A DNA stretch of 64,000 bases from Staphylococcus carnosus (GTDB lineage: Bacteria > Bacillota > Bacilli > Staphylococcales > Staphylococcaceae): positions 2,480,001 to 2,544,000 of the forward strand of contig NZ_UHCT01000001.1 in NCBI RefSeq assembly GCF_900458435.1, written 5' to 3'. The notes below the pieces were generated by a model. That model made no database searches, was not told the DNA's origin, and saw only the letters and a program-made list of their open reading frames with translations. Below, piece by piece: positions 45,141-54,946 of this stretch. The translations under genes and the position numbers were made by a program. Position 1 is the first letter of the stretch; the number at the start of each line of letters is the position of its first letter.

Positions 45141-45170
45141 AATCGGCAGTTTGACTGTCGATTTTTTTAT
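45141..45170 (+). terminator. Intrinsic terminator of the general stress gene
   Basis: AATCGGCAGT and ACTGTCGATT flank a TTG loop and are followed by T7. Confidence 0.9.
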
Positions 45171-45229
45171 TTCTAAAGTGCTTTTTGCACTATGCTATAA
45201 TGATAAGAAAAGTACGGGAGGGGCATCTT

Positions 45230-45895
45230 ATGGAATTCAAACTAATTAAAAAAACATCTGATCCATTATACGAAGCTGCATTGAACTTATATGACAATTA
45301 TCAATTTGGGAATGTGATGCAGCAGCATCATGTTTTCAAGCAATCACTTGAAAATAAGAGAACTAAAAATGATTATGTCTTCTTAGTCGGTTTAGATAAT
45401 GATAAAGTTGTAAGTTTAGCAACTGCTCATTATGAAGCCACAACAAACGCAGCATTTATTATTTATCTAGTAGCAGTAGATACACCTGAACGCGAACAAT
45501 AATTAACTGATACTCTAGCTCAAGTACAAAATGAATTAGATCATTTAGCAGAACGCGTACATAATCGCGAAGTAAACTTCTTTATGATGGAAGCCTTACC
45601 GTTACCGGAATCTACTGAAGAAAAAGATGCCGACTTACTTTTCAAACGACACCGTTTCTTAAATGATCACGGCTTTGAAGAGCAAACAGAAATCGATTAT
45701 AAACGTCCTGGGCTAGATAAAGAAATGCCGCCTATTCCATTAAATTTATTTTTGCATGCACGTATCCCACTGACTAAAGACATTTACGCAACAAGTGTCA
45801 AATCTTGTTATATCTTAAAATATGTTTTCGCAAACCATCTTTCCCGAAAAAGAGTATATCCTTTATTAGAAGAAATGGACCTTCGAAAATCATAA
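45230..45895 (+). pseudogene. GNAT-like acetyltransferase gene with internal stop
   Basis: The reading frame starts at 45230 (MEFKLIKKTSD, after the Shine-Dalgarno GGGAGGGG) and runs in one frame to 45895, interrupted by TAA at 45500-45502. Sequence on both sides is coherent: VVSLATAHYEATTNAAFIIY with DTPEREQ before, and LTDTLAQVQNELDHLAERV after. The uninterrupted protein would be about 221 residues and resembles staphylococcal GNAT-family proteins. A single-base change to a glutamine or glutamate codon would restore it. The second half has ATG codons in frame (45584) but no clear Shine-Dalgarno. Confidence 0.7.
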
Positions 45896-46012
45896 GACCG
45901 CTTGAAATATTGTGATAATCACGGTAAACTAACATAGAGGTTAGACTGACGTTTGTGTGACGGAAGACAGACGTCTTACTAAAACAATATAAAGCGAAAG
46001 GATACAGATCAG

Positions 46013-46984
46013 ATGCTAACTAAAGAATTTGCCCAACGCGTCGATTTGAGCGAAAAACAAGTACGTAAAATTGTTCAACACTTAGAAGAACGTGGATATC
46101 ATTTAAATAAAACAGAATATCGCGGCCGTGAAGCGACTGACTTCCAAGAAGAAGATATTGAACTGTTTAAAGAAATTGCTGATAAAGTTAAAAAAACAAA
46201 CAGCTATGAACTGGCTTTTGAAGAATTAGAAAAAGAAAATGACTTCTTACAAATTGTTGTAAAAGAAGACAACGAAAAACTTCCAAGCGACCAAAACTTC
46301 GCAAAGATTTTAAATGACTTGCATAATGACATTTCAAAAATGCGCGAAGAACGTCAAATGCTTGGTCAAATGATTTCTCAAGTTCATCAGCAGCAAAAAG
46401 ACTTGCAAACATTGCAACAACAAATGACTGATAAACTAGATCAACATGCCGAAACATTAAAAGCAATTGAAACAGCACAACAAGAACATGCAAAAGCAGT
46501 TGCTGATAACACAAAAGCTGTAGAATCTAACACAGCTAAAGTACTTGCCCAACCGCAAGAATCTAAAAAAGAAGAGCAGAAAGCACCTTCTGCTACAGTT
46601 GAGAAAACTGAACCTGCTAAGACAGTAAATTCAGATGACAAACAAAATTCTACAGCTGACTTTAAAGGAGCTGCTGTTTCAGCTCAACCTGAGAAAAAAG
46701 AAGAAAACAAATCAGCTACTGCTCAATCAGAAGCTAAACCTGAAGCATCAGCAACAGCTTCTTCTAATAAAGAAGAGTCATCTAGCACGGAAAATAAAAC
46801 ATCTTCTGACAAACCAGAGCAAAAAGAACAAAAAAGTGTCCCTGCAGCAGAAATGCAAGAAACACCAGAAACAACTACACCTGAACCAGAAATTCCTGTT
46901 GATGCTCCAAGAAATGAACATCAACCAACTGCCCAACATAAACAAGAGAAGAAAGGCTTCTTCGCACGTTTATTCGGAATGTAA
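46013..46984 (+). CDS. RacA/MerR-like HTH, coiled-coil protein
   Basis: A 323-residue protein. The N-terminus (residues 1-50, EFAQRVDLSEKQVRKIVQHL) is a MerR-like helix-turn-helix. A long coiled coil follows (about 60-170, HNDISKMREERQMLGQMISQ), then a Lys/Glu/Ser/Thr/Pro-rich low-complexity stretch. A short amphipathic C-terminus (KGFFARLFGM) could bind membrane. The architecture recalls RacA-type chromosome-anchoring proteins. I see no operon partner. The Shine-Dalgarno is GCGAAAGGA. The function is inferred from architecture only. Confidence 0.7.
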   Translation: MLTKEFAQRVDLSEKQVRKIVQHLEERGYHLNKTEYRGREATDFQEEDIELFKEIADKVKKTNSYELAFEELEKENDFLQIVVKEDNEKLPSDQNFAKILNDLHNDISKMREERQMLGQMISQVHQQQKDLQTLQQQMTDKLDQHAETLKAIETAQQEHAKAVADNTKAVESNTAKVLAQPQESKKEEQKAPSATVEKTEPAKTVNSDDKQNSTADFKGAAVSAQPEKKEENKSATAQSEAKPEASATASSNKEESSSTENKTSSDKPEQKEQKSVPAAEMQETPETTTPEPEIPVDAPRNEHQPTAQHKQEKKGFFARLFGM

Positions 46985-46996
46985 TTAAAAATTATC

Positions 46997-47032
46997 AAAC
47001 ATCGATTCTGTTATTAGGATCGATGTTTTTTT
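46997..47032 (+). terminator. Intrinsic terminator of the RacA-like gene
   Basis: AAACATCGAT and ATCGATGTTT around a 12-base loop, followed by T7. Confidence 0.88.
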
Positions 47033-47288
47033 ATATACAGCCGCCTTCCCTTTTCAAAACCGCCATTGACCCCTACTGATAAATACGATATATTTACTAA
47101 GGATTTAAATAGTATTAACAATTTTGTAATAATAGATACTTAATCATTAGTAATTCTTTGCAATTCGTGACGTCCGTAATTAGTCAAAGGATATAAGTTT
47201 TACCTACATAACTACTATTTAAAATTCGCAATTGTACTTCTTACAAATTTTATATCACATTATTTTAAGAAAGGAAGTTTCGATTCGT

Positions 47289-48674
47289 TTGGGTTTCATC
47301 ATACTTAACATCATTGTATTTTTACTTCTAATTATAGGTTTATTTTTTATGGCGAAAAAACATGTCGCGTTCTCTAAACGCGTTTTTGCCGCATTAGGTA
47401 TCGGGATTGTGTCGGGTACCATTTTACACCTTGCTTATGGTTCTGATTCTAAAATCATTACAACAACAACCGACTGGTTCAGCATTGTCGGAGATGGTTA
47501 TGTTGCTTTACTGCAAATGATTGTCATGCCTTTGATTTTCATCAGTATTGTCGCTGCTTTCACTAAAATTCAATTAGGTGAAAAATTTGCGAAAATCGGT
47601 TTCTTTATTTTCGTATTCTTAATCGGCACCGTTGCTGTAGCTGCGATTATAGGTATTATTTCAGCACTAGTATTCGGTCTAGATGCTTCATCAATTGATT
47701 TAGGAAGTGCAGAACATGCTCGTGGAACAGAAATTTCACAAAAAGCGAAAGAAATGACTGCAAGTACCTTACCTCAGCAAATTTTAGAACTGTTACCTTC
47801 AAATCCATTCTTAGATTTCACAGGTCAACGTACAACTTCTACAATCGCTGTTGTTATCTTTGCAACATTTATCGGATTCGCTTATTTACGTGTTGCACGC
47901 AAACAACCTGATAACGGTCATATTATTAAACGTGCAATCGAAGCTGTTTATGCTGTTATTATGTCAGTCGTTACATTCGTTTTACGCCTAACACCTTATG
48001 GTATCTTAGCGATTATGGCGTCTACAATTGCGACAAGTGATTTCGGCGCAATCTGGACTTTAGGGAAATTCGTCCTAGCTTCTTATGCCGCATTAATTAC
48101 AATGTTTATCATTCACTTGATTATCGTTGGATTACTCGGTTTGAATCCTTGGCGTTATTTAAGAAAAACAGCAGAAGTACTTATTTTTGCTTTCACTTCA
48201 CGTTCAAGTGCAGGTGCATTGCCATTAAACGTACAAACTCAAAAATCACGTTTAGGTGTACCAGAAGGAATCGCAAACTTATCCGCTTCATTCGGTCTTT
48301 CAATCGGCCAAAATGGTTGTGCTGGTATCTACCCTGCAATGCTTGCAGTCATGGTTGCACCCGTTGCCCATGTTCAAGTTGACTTCCAATTTATCATTAC
48401 ATTAGTTGCAGTCGTTGTGATCTGTTCATTTGGTGTAGCAGGTGTTGGCGGCGGTGCCACATTCGCAGCAATTTTAGTACTATCAACATTGAACTTGCCA
48501 GTCGCACTTGCGGGTGTCTTAATTTCAGTAGAACCGCTCATTGATATGGGACGTACCGCGTTGAATGTAAATGATTCAATGTTAGCCGGTACAGGTACCG
48601 CAAAACTTACAAACAACCTTGACAAAGAAAAATTCAATTCAAACCAATACGGTGATTTAAGCACAGATTACTAA
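47289..48674 (+). CDS. tcyP: L-cystine uptake symporter
   Basis: A dicarboxylate/amino acid:cation symporter of the TcyP subgroup. SIVAAFTKIQLGEKFAKIG and the re-entrant SSAGALPLNVQTQKSRLGVP match TcyP, and 461 residues matches known TcyP. It starts with TTG at 47289 (Shine-Dalgarno AAAGGAAG), because no ATG begins the conserved N-terminus; a nominal ATG at 47232 lacks a site. The gap 47033-47288 is AT-rich with no gene. It provides cystine, linking to the sulfur genes in this window. nfrA follows, convergent. Confidence 0.88.
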   Translation: MGFIILNIIVFLLLIIGLFFMAKKHVAFSKRVFAALGIGIVSGTILHLAYGSDSKIITTTTDWFSIVGDGYVALLQMIVMPLIFISIVAAFTKIQLGEKFAKIGFFIFVFLIGTVAVAAIIGIISALVFGLDASSIDLGSAEHARGTEISQKAKEMTASTLPQQILELLPSNPFLDFTGQRTTSTIAVVIFATFIGFAYLRVARKQPDNGHIIKRAIEAVYAVIMSVVTFVLRLTPYGILAIMASTIATSDFGAIWTLGKFVLASYAALITMFIIHLIIVGLLGLNPWRYLRKTAEVLIFAFTSRSSAGALPLNVQTQKSRLGVPEGIANLSASFGLSIGQNGCAGIYPAMLAVMVAPVAHVQVDFQFIITLVAVVVICSFGVAGVGGGATFAAILVLSTLNLPVALAGVLISVEPLIDMGRTALNVNDSMLAGTGTAKLTNNLDKEKFNSNQYGDLSTDY

Positions 48675-48686
48675 TATCGATAACCT

Positions 48687-48730
48687 AAAGCACTGACATG
48701 AGTTTCTATCTCATTGTCAGTGCTTTTTTA
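48687..48730 (+). terminator. Intrinsic terminator of tcyP
   Basis: AAGCACTGACATGAG and CTCATTGTCAGTGCTT form a stem with one mismatch, followed by T7. Confidence 0.9.
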
Positions 48731-48731
48731 A

Positions 48732-48770
48732 TAAAAAAAGAGCAAGGTTCTCATAAAGAGAATCCCTGCC
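48732..48770 (-). terminator. Intrinsic terminator of nfrA
   Basis: On the minus strand an imperfect stem (GCAGGGATTCTC/GAGAACCTTGC) is followed by T7. Confidence 0.75.
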
Positions 48771-48783
48771 CATTTAATACGGC

Positions 48784-49539
48784 TTATCTTTCAATAAAGC
48801 CTGATTTATGCAATTCATCCAACATATCTGCACGTTGTTTTGAACTTAAGAAACCAGCAATTTGTTGAGACCAAGTTTCACTGCGTTTTCCGCCAGTACG
48901 TTTTTTGTAATATTCACTGACTTCATCATCAAATTCTTTCAAGTATGCTAACTCTTCAGCTTTATCTTGATTGTATTCATTTTCATGGAAGACACTTTCA
49001 AATGGTAAACGTGGTTTTGGCGCACCGTTTTCATCATCCGCTGGCACACCCACTGCCATACCGAATAATGGGAAAGTATATTCAGGTAATTTCAAGAGTT
49101 CTTTCACACGTGCTACATCGTTTCTCATTGAACCTAAATAAACAATACCTAAACCTAAGCTTTCAGCAGCTACTGCGACATTTTGTGCAAGTAAAGCTAC
49201 ATCGATTGTACCAACTAGCAATCCTTCAGCAGATTGGAATGATTTTTCCATATCACCATCAATTTGTTCATTAATTAGTTCATGGCGATGATAATCCATT
49301 ACAAATATAAATAAGTAACCATTTTCTTCTACATAAGCTTGGCCAGAAACTTCACGCAGTGCTTTTTTAATTTCAGGATCTGTAATACCGATAACTGAAT
49401 ATGTTTGTAAATAACTTGAAGTTGAAGCACTTTGTCCTGCTTGCACAAGTTGTTTTACCGTTTCTTTACTTAAAGGTTCTTGTTTAAATTTTCTTACTGA
49501 ATGATGTCGATTCATTAATTGTTCTACTACATCTGACAT
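48784..49539 (-). CDS. nfrA: NADPH-dependent nitro/flavin oxidoreductase
   Basis: A 251-residue FMN oxidoreductase of the nitroreductase family. RHHSVRKFKQEPLSKE begins the fold, STSSYLQTYSVIGI binds FMN phosphate and GLGIVYLGSMRND is conserved. It resembles NfrA/NtrA, which reduces nitro compounds, FMN and disulfides, consistent with its position between tcyP and ahpCF. It is a single gene on the minus strand with Shine-Dalgarno GGAGGGAA. Confidence 0.9.
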   Translation of the reverse strand: MSDVVEQLMNRHHSVRKFKQEPLSKETVKQLVQAGQSASTSSYLQTYSVIGITDPEIKKALREVSGQAYVEENGYLFIFVMDYHRHELINEQIDGDMEKSFQSAEGLLVGTIDVALLAQNVAVAAESLGLGIVYLGSMRNDVARVKELLKLPEYTFPLFGMAVGVPADDENGAPKPRLPFESVFHENEYNQDKAEELAYLKEFDDEVSEYYKKRTGGKRSETWSQQIAGFLSSKQRADMLDELHKSGFIER

Positions 49540-49698
49540 AATCCTGTTCCCTCCAATTATTAGCTTTAAATAAGTAAAGTTATAATACTGTTTCCTATTC
49601 TACAACCTCTTTAATCAAATATGAAAATAAACGCTTTGAAAGTTTGTCCAATTAAAGTTATCCTAATAATATAAATATTCGGAAAAAGGAGTGTTTTT

Positions 49699-50478
49699 AT
49701 GACGCAATACAAAAAAGAAATTATCAATACATTGTTTAAAGCACAACAAAACCATGAACCCGTAGAATTTATTTCCAAAACTTATGAAGTTGAAGAACCT
49801 GTCGCCTACCATATCCAAGACGAACTCATTTCAGAATTAAAAAAAGCAAACAATAGTGAAGTAGCTGGTTATAAAGTAAGCATGACGAGTGACGAAACTC
49901 AAGCCTATGCAGATACAGATGAACCAGCATACGGCACTATTTTATCTGATAAAGTTGTGGAATCAGGTGATACTGTTTCATTCTCTCAACTCTTCGCTCC
50001 ATTAATCGAACCAGAATTGGTTTTCATTTTGACAGAAGATTTAACAGTAGATGCTTCAGATGAAGAAATCTTGAAAAGTATAAAAGTCGCACCAGGTATC
50101 GAAATACCAGATGCACGTTATATCGACTGGTTCCCTAACTTTACTTTAGGTGACTTAATTTCAGATAACACTGCTTCTGGATTAGTAGCAGTTGGTGAAG
50201 CAGCGGATCCTGTATCTTACAAGGACTTTGAAAAAATTACTTTGAAGCTTTCTCATAATGACGAAGAGATTGCGACAGGTGTTTCTTCAGATGTCTTAGA
50301 TAACCCTATCGAATCTTTAAAATGGTTAATCCGTAAACTAGATACACAAGGTAAACAACTTCACAAAGGAGAAATTGTATCATCTGGAACATTCGTACCC
50401 CCTGTTCCAGCAAAAGAAGGTACTTACAAAGCAGAGTATAGCTATCCAGGTGCTATCCAAGTCACATTTAAACCTTAA
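49699..50478 (+). CDS. 2-keto-4-pentenoate hydratase/FAH-superfamily protein
   Basis: A 259-residue protein of the fumarylacetoacetate hydrolase/hydratase group. AGYKVSMTSDETQAY, EPELVFILTED (metal-binding glutamates) and PGIEIPDARYIDW are conserved family stretches. The substrate is unclear; relatives hydrate 2-oxopent-4-enoate or decarboxylate 4-oxalocrotonate, but no other aromatic-degradation genes adjoin. It is a single gene. Confidence 0.8.
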   Translation: MTQYKKEIINTLFKAQQNHEPVEFISKTYEVEEPVAYHIQDELISELKKANNSEVAGYKVSMTSDETQAYADTDEPAYGTILSDKVVESGDTVSFSQLFAPLIEPELVFILTEDLTVDASDEEILKSIKVAPGIEIPDARYIDWFPNFTLGDLISDNTASGLVAVGEAADPVSYKDFEKITLKLSHNDEEIATGVSSDVLDNPIESLKWLIRKLDTQGKQLHKGEIVSSGTFVPPVPAKEGTYKAEYSYPGAIQVTFKP

Positions 50479-50745
50479 AACAATCAGATAGATAAAATCG
50501 ATATACTAAAGCATGCCTATTTGCACATACCTATATGTGTAATGGGTATAATGATAATGGAATAGGATTGCGATTAATAATCACTATTCTTTATTGAGAA
50601 AATCAAAAGCTAATTGATATTACGTGAAATTTGTAAAACGCATTCGAATCTATTTCTGTCAATTATACGTGAGCAGTCCTAAAACCTTTGAAAATCAAGA
50701 GATTTGACCTGAAAAACAAGGTTCAGCTAAATTGAGTTTCTTATA

Positions 50746-50803
50746 TTGACTATTTATAACGTAAATGTGATAATAGGTTTCGAAGAGATTAGAATTATTA
50801 TAA
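50746..50803 (+). promoter_or_regulatory. ahpC promoter with PerR box
   Basis: TTGACT (50746-50751), a 17-base spacer and GATAAT (50769-50774) form the promoter. TTAGAATTATTATAA (50789-50803) matches the PerR consensus TTANAATNATTNTAA exactly, just downstream of the transcription start. Peroxide would lift PerR repression of ahpC-ahpF. The part of the gap before the promoter (50479-50745) shows a TATAAT-like element near 50545 but no gene. Confidence 0.85.
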
Positions 50804-50883
50804 TTAAATAATTAGGATAATGTAGATGTTCTAATTAATTTCTAATCTAAAATAACTACTTATATTCTAGGAGGATGTATTTT

Positions 50884-51453
50884 ATGTCATTGATTAACAA
50901 AGAAATTTTACCATTCACAGCAGACGCATATAACCCTAAAGAAGATGAATTTATCGAAGTTTCAGACGAAACATTACGTGGTGCTTGGAACGTAATCGTA
51001 TTCTATCCAGCTGACTTCTCATTCGTTTGTCCAACTGAATTAGAAGACGTTCAAAACCAATATGATGAATTACAAAAATTAGGCGTGAATGTTTACTCAG
51101 TATCTACTGATACTCATTTCGTACACAAAGCTTGGCATGACCATTCAGATGCAATCAGCAAATTGCAATATACAATGATTGGTGATCCTTCTCAAACAAT
51201 CACTCGTAACTTTGACGTATTAGATGAAGAAAAAGGCTTAGCTCAACGTGGTACTTTCATCGTTGACCCAGACGGCGTAGTACAAGCTGCTGAAATCAAC
51301 GCTGACGGAATCGGCCGTGACGCAAGCACATTAGTGCACAAAATCAAAGCTGCACAATATGTACGTCAACACCCAGGCGAAGTTTGCCCTGCTAAATGGG
51401 AAGAAGGCGGAGAAACTTTAGAACCAGGTCTTGACTTAGTAGGTAAAATTTAA
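50884..51453 (+). CDS. ahpC: Alkyl hydroperoxide reductase C (peroxiredoxin)
   Basis: A 189-residue typical 2-Cys peroxiredoxin. The peroxidatic Cys49 lies in [11 protein letters not shown] and the resolving cysteine in [10 protein letters not shown] (about residue 168). The ATG at 50884 is chosen over 50875, because AGGAGG lies directly before 50875. It reduces hydrogen and alkyl peroxides with electrons from AhpF, encoded 16 bases downstream. Confidence 0.97.
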   Translation: MSLINKEILPFTADAYNPKEDEFIEVSDETLRGAWNVIVFYPADFSFVCPTELEDVQNQYDELQKLGVNVYSVSTDTHFVHKAWHDHSDAISKLQYTMIGDPSQTITRNFDVLDEEKGLAQRGTFIVDPDGVVQAAEINADGIGRDASTLVHKIKAAQYVRQHPGEVCPAKWEEGGETLEPGLDLVGKI

Positions 51454-51469
51454 GGAGGCATTCATTTAA

Positions 51470-52993
51470 ATGCTGAAAAAAGAGTTAAAATCACAATTAT
51501 CCCAACTTCTTAAATTAATGGAAGGCGACGTGGTTTTAACAGCGAGCTATGATGACAGCGAAAAATCTAAAGAGTTGAAAGACCTGTTAGATGAAATTGC
51601 TGATATGTCATCTCATATCACTGTTAAAGAGGATACACTTGAACGTACTCCAAGTTTTAGTGTAGACCGCCCTGATGAGCGCACTGGTGTAGTTTTTGCC
51701 GGTGTGCCGTTAGGTCATGAATTCAACTCACTTGTTCTAGCTTTATTACAAGTTAGCGGACGCCCTCCTAAAGAAGAGCAAAGTGTTATCGATCAAATCA
51801 AAGCTTTAGATAAACCACTTCATTTCGAAACATTTATCAGCTTAAGCTGTCATAAATGTCCTGATGTGGTTCAAGCTTTAAATTTAATGAGTGTACTGAA
51901 CCCGAATATTTCACACACAATGATTGATGGCGCAGTATTCAAAGAAGAATCTAAAGATATCATGGCAGTACCGGCTGTTTTCTTAAATGGTGAAGAATTC
52001 GGCAATGGACGCATGAGCATTTCTGACATCCTTAATATGTTAGGAAGCAAAGCTGATCCAGCTGAATATGATAATAAAGAACCTTTTGATGTATTAGTCA
52101 TCGGAGGCGGCCCTGCTAGTGGTACAGCAGCAATTTACACTGCACGTAAAGGTTTACGTACAGGTATTGTTGCAGATCGTATCGGCGGTCAAGTGAACGA
52201 AACTGCAGATATCGAAAACTTTATTACTGTTAAAGAAACAACAGGACCGGAATTCTCATCTGCTTTAGAACAACACATTAATGAATATGATATTGATGTG
52301 ATGGATGGAATGCGTGCGACTAACATCGAAAAAACAGAAGACGGCATCGTTGTTACATTAGATAACGATGCAAAACTGAAAAGTAAAACAGTGATTATTT
52401 CAACTGGTGCACGTTTTAAAAACCTTGATATTCCTGGGGAAGATGAACTGCGAAACAAAGGTGTCGCATATTGTCCTCACTGTGACGGACCTTTATTTGA
52501 AGGTAAAGATGTTGCAGTAGTCGGAGGCGGCAACTCTGGTGCTGAAGCAGCAATCGACTTAGCAGGTATTGTAAAACACGTGACACTTGTAGAATATAAA
52601 GACTTTTTACGCGCTGATGAAATTTTACAAGAACGTTTGCAAGAATTACCAAACGTAACAATCTTGAAAAATGCACAGTCTTCAGAAATTGTTGGCGATG
52701 ATCACGTAACCGGCCTTAAATACACAGATAATAAAACTGGCGAAAAACATCAAATCGATGTAGAAGGTGTATTCGTACAAATCGGTTTATTACCGAATAC
52801 AGAATGGTTAGAAGGTGCCATTGATACGAATGACGGCGGCGAGATTATTGTAGACCGCAAACAATCAACAAGTATGCCAGGTGTATTCGCTGCAGGCGAT
52901 GTTACAGACGATCGCTTCAAACAAATTATTATTGCAATGGGTTCAGGTGCAGATGCTGCATTGAATGCATTCGATTATATTATCCGTAACTAA
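51470..52993 (+). CDS. ahpF: Alkyl hydroperoxide reductase F (NADH:peroxiredoxin reductase)
   Basis: A 507-residue flavoprotein. The N-terminal tandem thioredoxin-like domain has [12 protein letters not shown]; the FAD-binding start is [14 protein letters not shown]; the redox-active disulfide is in YCPHCDGP; and [12 protein letters not shown] binds NAD. It is cotranscribed with ahpC. Confidence 0.97.
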   Translation: MLKKELKSQLSQLLKLMEGDVVLTASYDDSEKSKELKDLLDEIADMSSHITVKEDTLERTPSFSVDRPDERTGVVFAGVPLGHEFNSLVLALLQVSGRPPKEEQSVIDQIKALDKPLHFETFISLSCHKCPDVVQALNLMSVLNPNISHTMIDGAVFKEESKDIMAVPAVFLNGEEFGNGRMSISDILNMLGSKADPAEYDNKEPFDVLVIGGGPASGTAAIYTARKGLRTGIVADRIGGQVNETADIENFITVKETTGPEFSSALEQHINEYDIDVMDGMRATNIEKTEDGIVVTLDNDAKLKSKTVIISTGARFKNLDIPGEDELRNKGVAYCPHCDGPLFEGKDVAVVGGGNSGAEAAIDLAGIVKHVTLVEYKDFLRADEILQERLQELPNVTILKNAQSSEIVGDDHVTGLKYTDNKTGEKHQIDVEGVFVQIGLLPNTEWLEGAIDTNDGGEIIVDRKQSTSMPGVFAAGDVTDDRFKQIIIAMGSGADAALNAFDYIIRN

Positions 52994-53030
52994 TCTCTCC
53001 CTATCATTTTGATTACTACGGAAAAGATGA

Positions 53031-53067
53031 AACGGGATCCTAAACAATTAGGATTCCGTTCTTTTTT
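53031..53067 (+). terminator. Intrinsic terminator of ahpC-ahpF
   Basis: AACGGGATCCTAA and TTAGGATTCCGTT form a stem with one mismatch and an ACAA loop, followed by a C and seven T residues. Confidence 0.9.
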
Positions 53068-53135
53068 TGCATTTTAAATGTGTTAAAATAGTTATATTAT
53101 ATTATCTTATAGCAAAAGGAGCTTGAAACTTTGTC

Positions 53136-53462
53136 ATGCTTTTACTACTTGTTTCCATTGTTCATATCACTCAAGTTTCCAAATCCTCTGCAAATACGCG
53201 TAATCTTTTTATTGGATTTCGCAGCCATCGCACCTATCAAAATATCAGCTGGAATGACATTCAACACTACTACCAATCACTTGAATTAAAATACTTCAAG
53301 CGTCTTTTATATATCAGCATTTTGTTCGCATTGATAGACATCATTACGTTGCTGAAGTACCATACTGCTTGGTTAATCCTTGCAGAATTATGTATTTACT
53401 TCATTACACTTATTTTGTTATCCAAAAAAGTAGAACATTATATCGCACAAAAAGGAAAGTAG
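53136..53462 (+). CDS. Small SdpI-like membrane protein
   Basis: A 108-residue protein with two or three hydrophobic segments. RNLFIGFRSHRTYQNISWND resembles the RxIGxRT..T..W motif of SdpI/YfhL immunity-type proteins. Start uncertain: the AGGAG (53117-53121) is 14 bases before the ATG at 53136, which is long. An in-frame stop at 53124 prevents extension, so the N-terminus could be truncated compared with relatives. The function is unknown. Confidence 0.55.
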   Translation: MLLLLVSIVHITQVSKSSANTRNLFIGFRSHRTYQNISWNDIQHYYQSLELKYFKRLLYISILFALIDIITLLKYHTAWLILAELCIYFITLILLSKKVEHYIAQKGK

Positions 53463-53567
53463 TTGTAATCCTATCGAAAGAGGGAGAGTTCGTTCCAAAG
53501 TAGGATGGCAGCAGGTATTTAATCCGCTATAATTTAAGTTATTAAATTAGAAAGTCAGGTTTTTAAT

Positions 53568-54197
53568 ATGTCAGCAATCCACAGAAAATATATTGCCTCT
53601 ACTTTAATTATCTTAATAGCTTTAATGGTGCTCGTGAAATCGAACCTGATTCTTTTCATAGATGAGCCGGTATATCGCTTAGTGAGATTGCTTCGCAATA
53701 TCCCATTTGCCAATACCTTCTTGTCCTATTACTCAGATATTTTTTCACCTTGGCATATGGTTGGTGTAATGGTTGTTATTTTAACGATTCTCTTATTCAA
53801 AAATCGTCGTCTCGCTTATATTACATCTATTTGGGCAACTTCCACATTATTGCTCGGCATTGGTCTGAAATATTTTATCCACCGTCCAAGACCAGTAGAT
53901 TATATTTCAGGTTATAGTTTCCCTAGCTTGCATACATTGACAATAGCTGTAGCCGGCGTTGTCTTTTTAATGCTGTTCCGACGATTTTATTGGCATATTC
54001 TTGTTTATTTAATGGTTTTCATCATGATGATTTCACGCATCTATTTACATGCACATTATTTTTCAGATACTATCGCCAGTATTGTATTTGAAGTACTTTG
54101 TTTACAAGTAGCACACCATTATTTAGCGAAATATCAATTAGATATACCATTCACAACTTACTTAAGCCATCCACGGCAGAAGCGACTGGATATTTAA
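53568..54197 (+). CDS. PAP2-family phosphatase
   Basis: A 209-residue membrane protein with about six helices. The three PAP2 motifs are KYFIHRPRP, PSLHTLT and SRIYLHAHYFSD, with catalytic histidines in the second and third. It probably dephosphorylates a lipid pyrophosphate such as undecaprenyl pyrophosphate or phosphatidic acid. It is a single gene. The Shine-Dalgarno is weak. Confidence 0.9.
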   Translation: MSAIHRKYIASTLIILIALMVLVKSNLILFIDEPVYRLVRLLRNIPFANTFLSYYSDIFSPWHMVGVMVVILTILLFKNRRLAYITSIWATSTLLLGIGLKYFIHRPRPVDYISGYSFPSLHTLTIAVAGVVFLMLFRRFYWHILVYLMVFIMMISRIYLHAHYFSDTIASIVFEVLCLQVAHHYLAKYQLDIPFTTYLSHPRQKRLDI

Positions 54198-54270
54198 CAC
54201 CTTATTAAAATATAAGCTATAATATAATGGTAGATTAGAGAGAGTAGATATTTAAAGGAGTTTCAGTCTC

Positions 54271-54894
54271 ATGAAATTAAAGCAGTTTATCAGTGTTGCC
54301 TTGGTTTTAGTCCTAACTGTAGTACTAAGCGCTTGCGGACAAAATCAAGACGAGCAACAAAGTCACAATGGAAAATATGCACCTAAAAATGCCACACCCC
54401 TTTCAAAAATACAAATTTTTAAATCAGATGAGAAAAATAAAAAACTCACTGAAAAAGAAATGGATGCGCATTTAAAAGCATATTTGAAAGCCAACAATGA
54501 TATTATTGATAATAAATACGTATTACAACATCGTTTAGATGATCAATATGACGGCAATCAAAAAGTTTCTAAAAAACTAGATTCTGATTTGCGAGATCTC
54601 GCAAATATTGCAACAAAGAATCAAATGAATTTCGACAGCTTTATCAAAGATAACGAAGTACCTGCAAAAGAAAAAGAAGATATCACACGTATCAGCAAAT
54701 ATTTTAAAGCCGTTAACCACAAAGCAGCACAAGCAGATCAACAACTCGAAGCTTTAAGTTACAGTCCTAACAATACAGTGAATGTTGTAGATGTTCCAAC
54801 TAACTATGCCGGTGACGTTAATCACAAACAACAAAAGAAAATTAAAGCTTTCTTAAAAACACATCACTTAGATACTAAACCAATTGATAAATAA
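54271..54894 (+). CDS. NDxxF-type lipoprotein
   Basis: A 207-residue lipoprotein: a signal with lipobox LSAC at about residues 19-22, then a Gln/Asn-rich linker and a helical body. It resembles staphylococcal NDxxF-motif lipoproteins found next to ahpF in other species, from general knowledge of the locus. The function is unknown. The Shine-Dalgarno is AAAGGAG. Confidence 0.7.
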   Translation: MKLKQFISVALVLVLTVVLSACGQNQDEQQSHNGKYAPKNATPLSKIQIFKSDEKNKKLTEKEMDAHLKAYLKANNDIIDNKYVLQHRLDDQYDGNQKVSKKLDSDLRDLANIATKNQMNFDSFIKDNEVPAKEKEDITRISKYFKAVNHKAAQADQQLEALSYSPNNTVNVVDVPTNYAGDVNHKQQKKIKAFLKTHHLDTKPIDK

Positions 54895-54900
54895 TAAAAT

Positions 54901-54942
54901 AAGACCCGCTTCACACCAAAATTCAGTGAAGTGGGTCTTTCG
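54901..54942 (+). terminator. Terminator after the lipoprotein gene
   Basis: AAGACCCGCTTCAC pairs with GTGAAGTGGGTCTT around an 11-base loop with a short T-rich tail. It could also serve the convergent gene. Confidence 0.85.
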
Positions 54943-54946
54943 TTAT

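Noticed and set aside
47097..47230. Possible regulatory RNA before tcyP
   Set aside because: No clear hairpin-terminator or riboswitch signature; only AT-rich promoter-like sequence.
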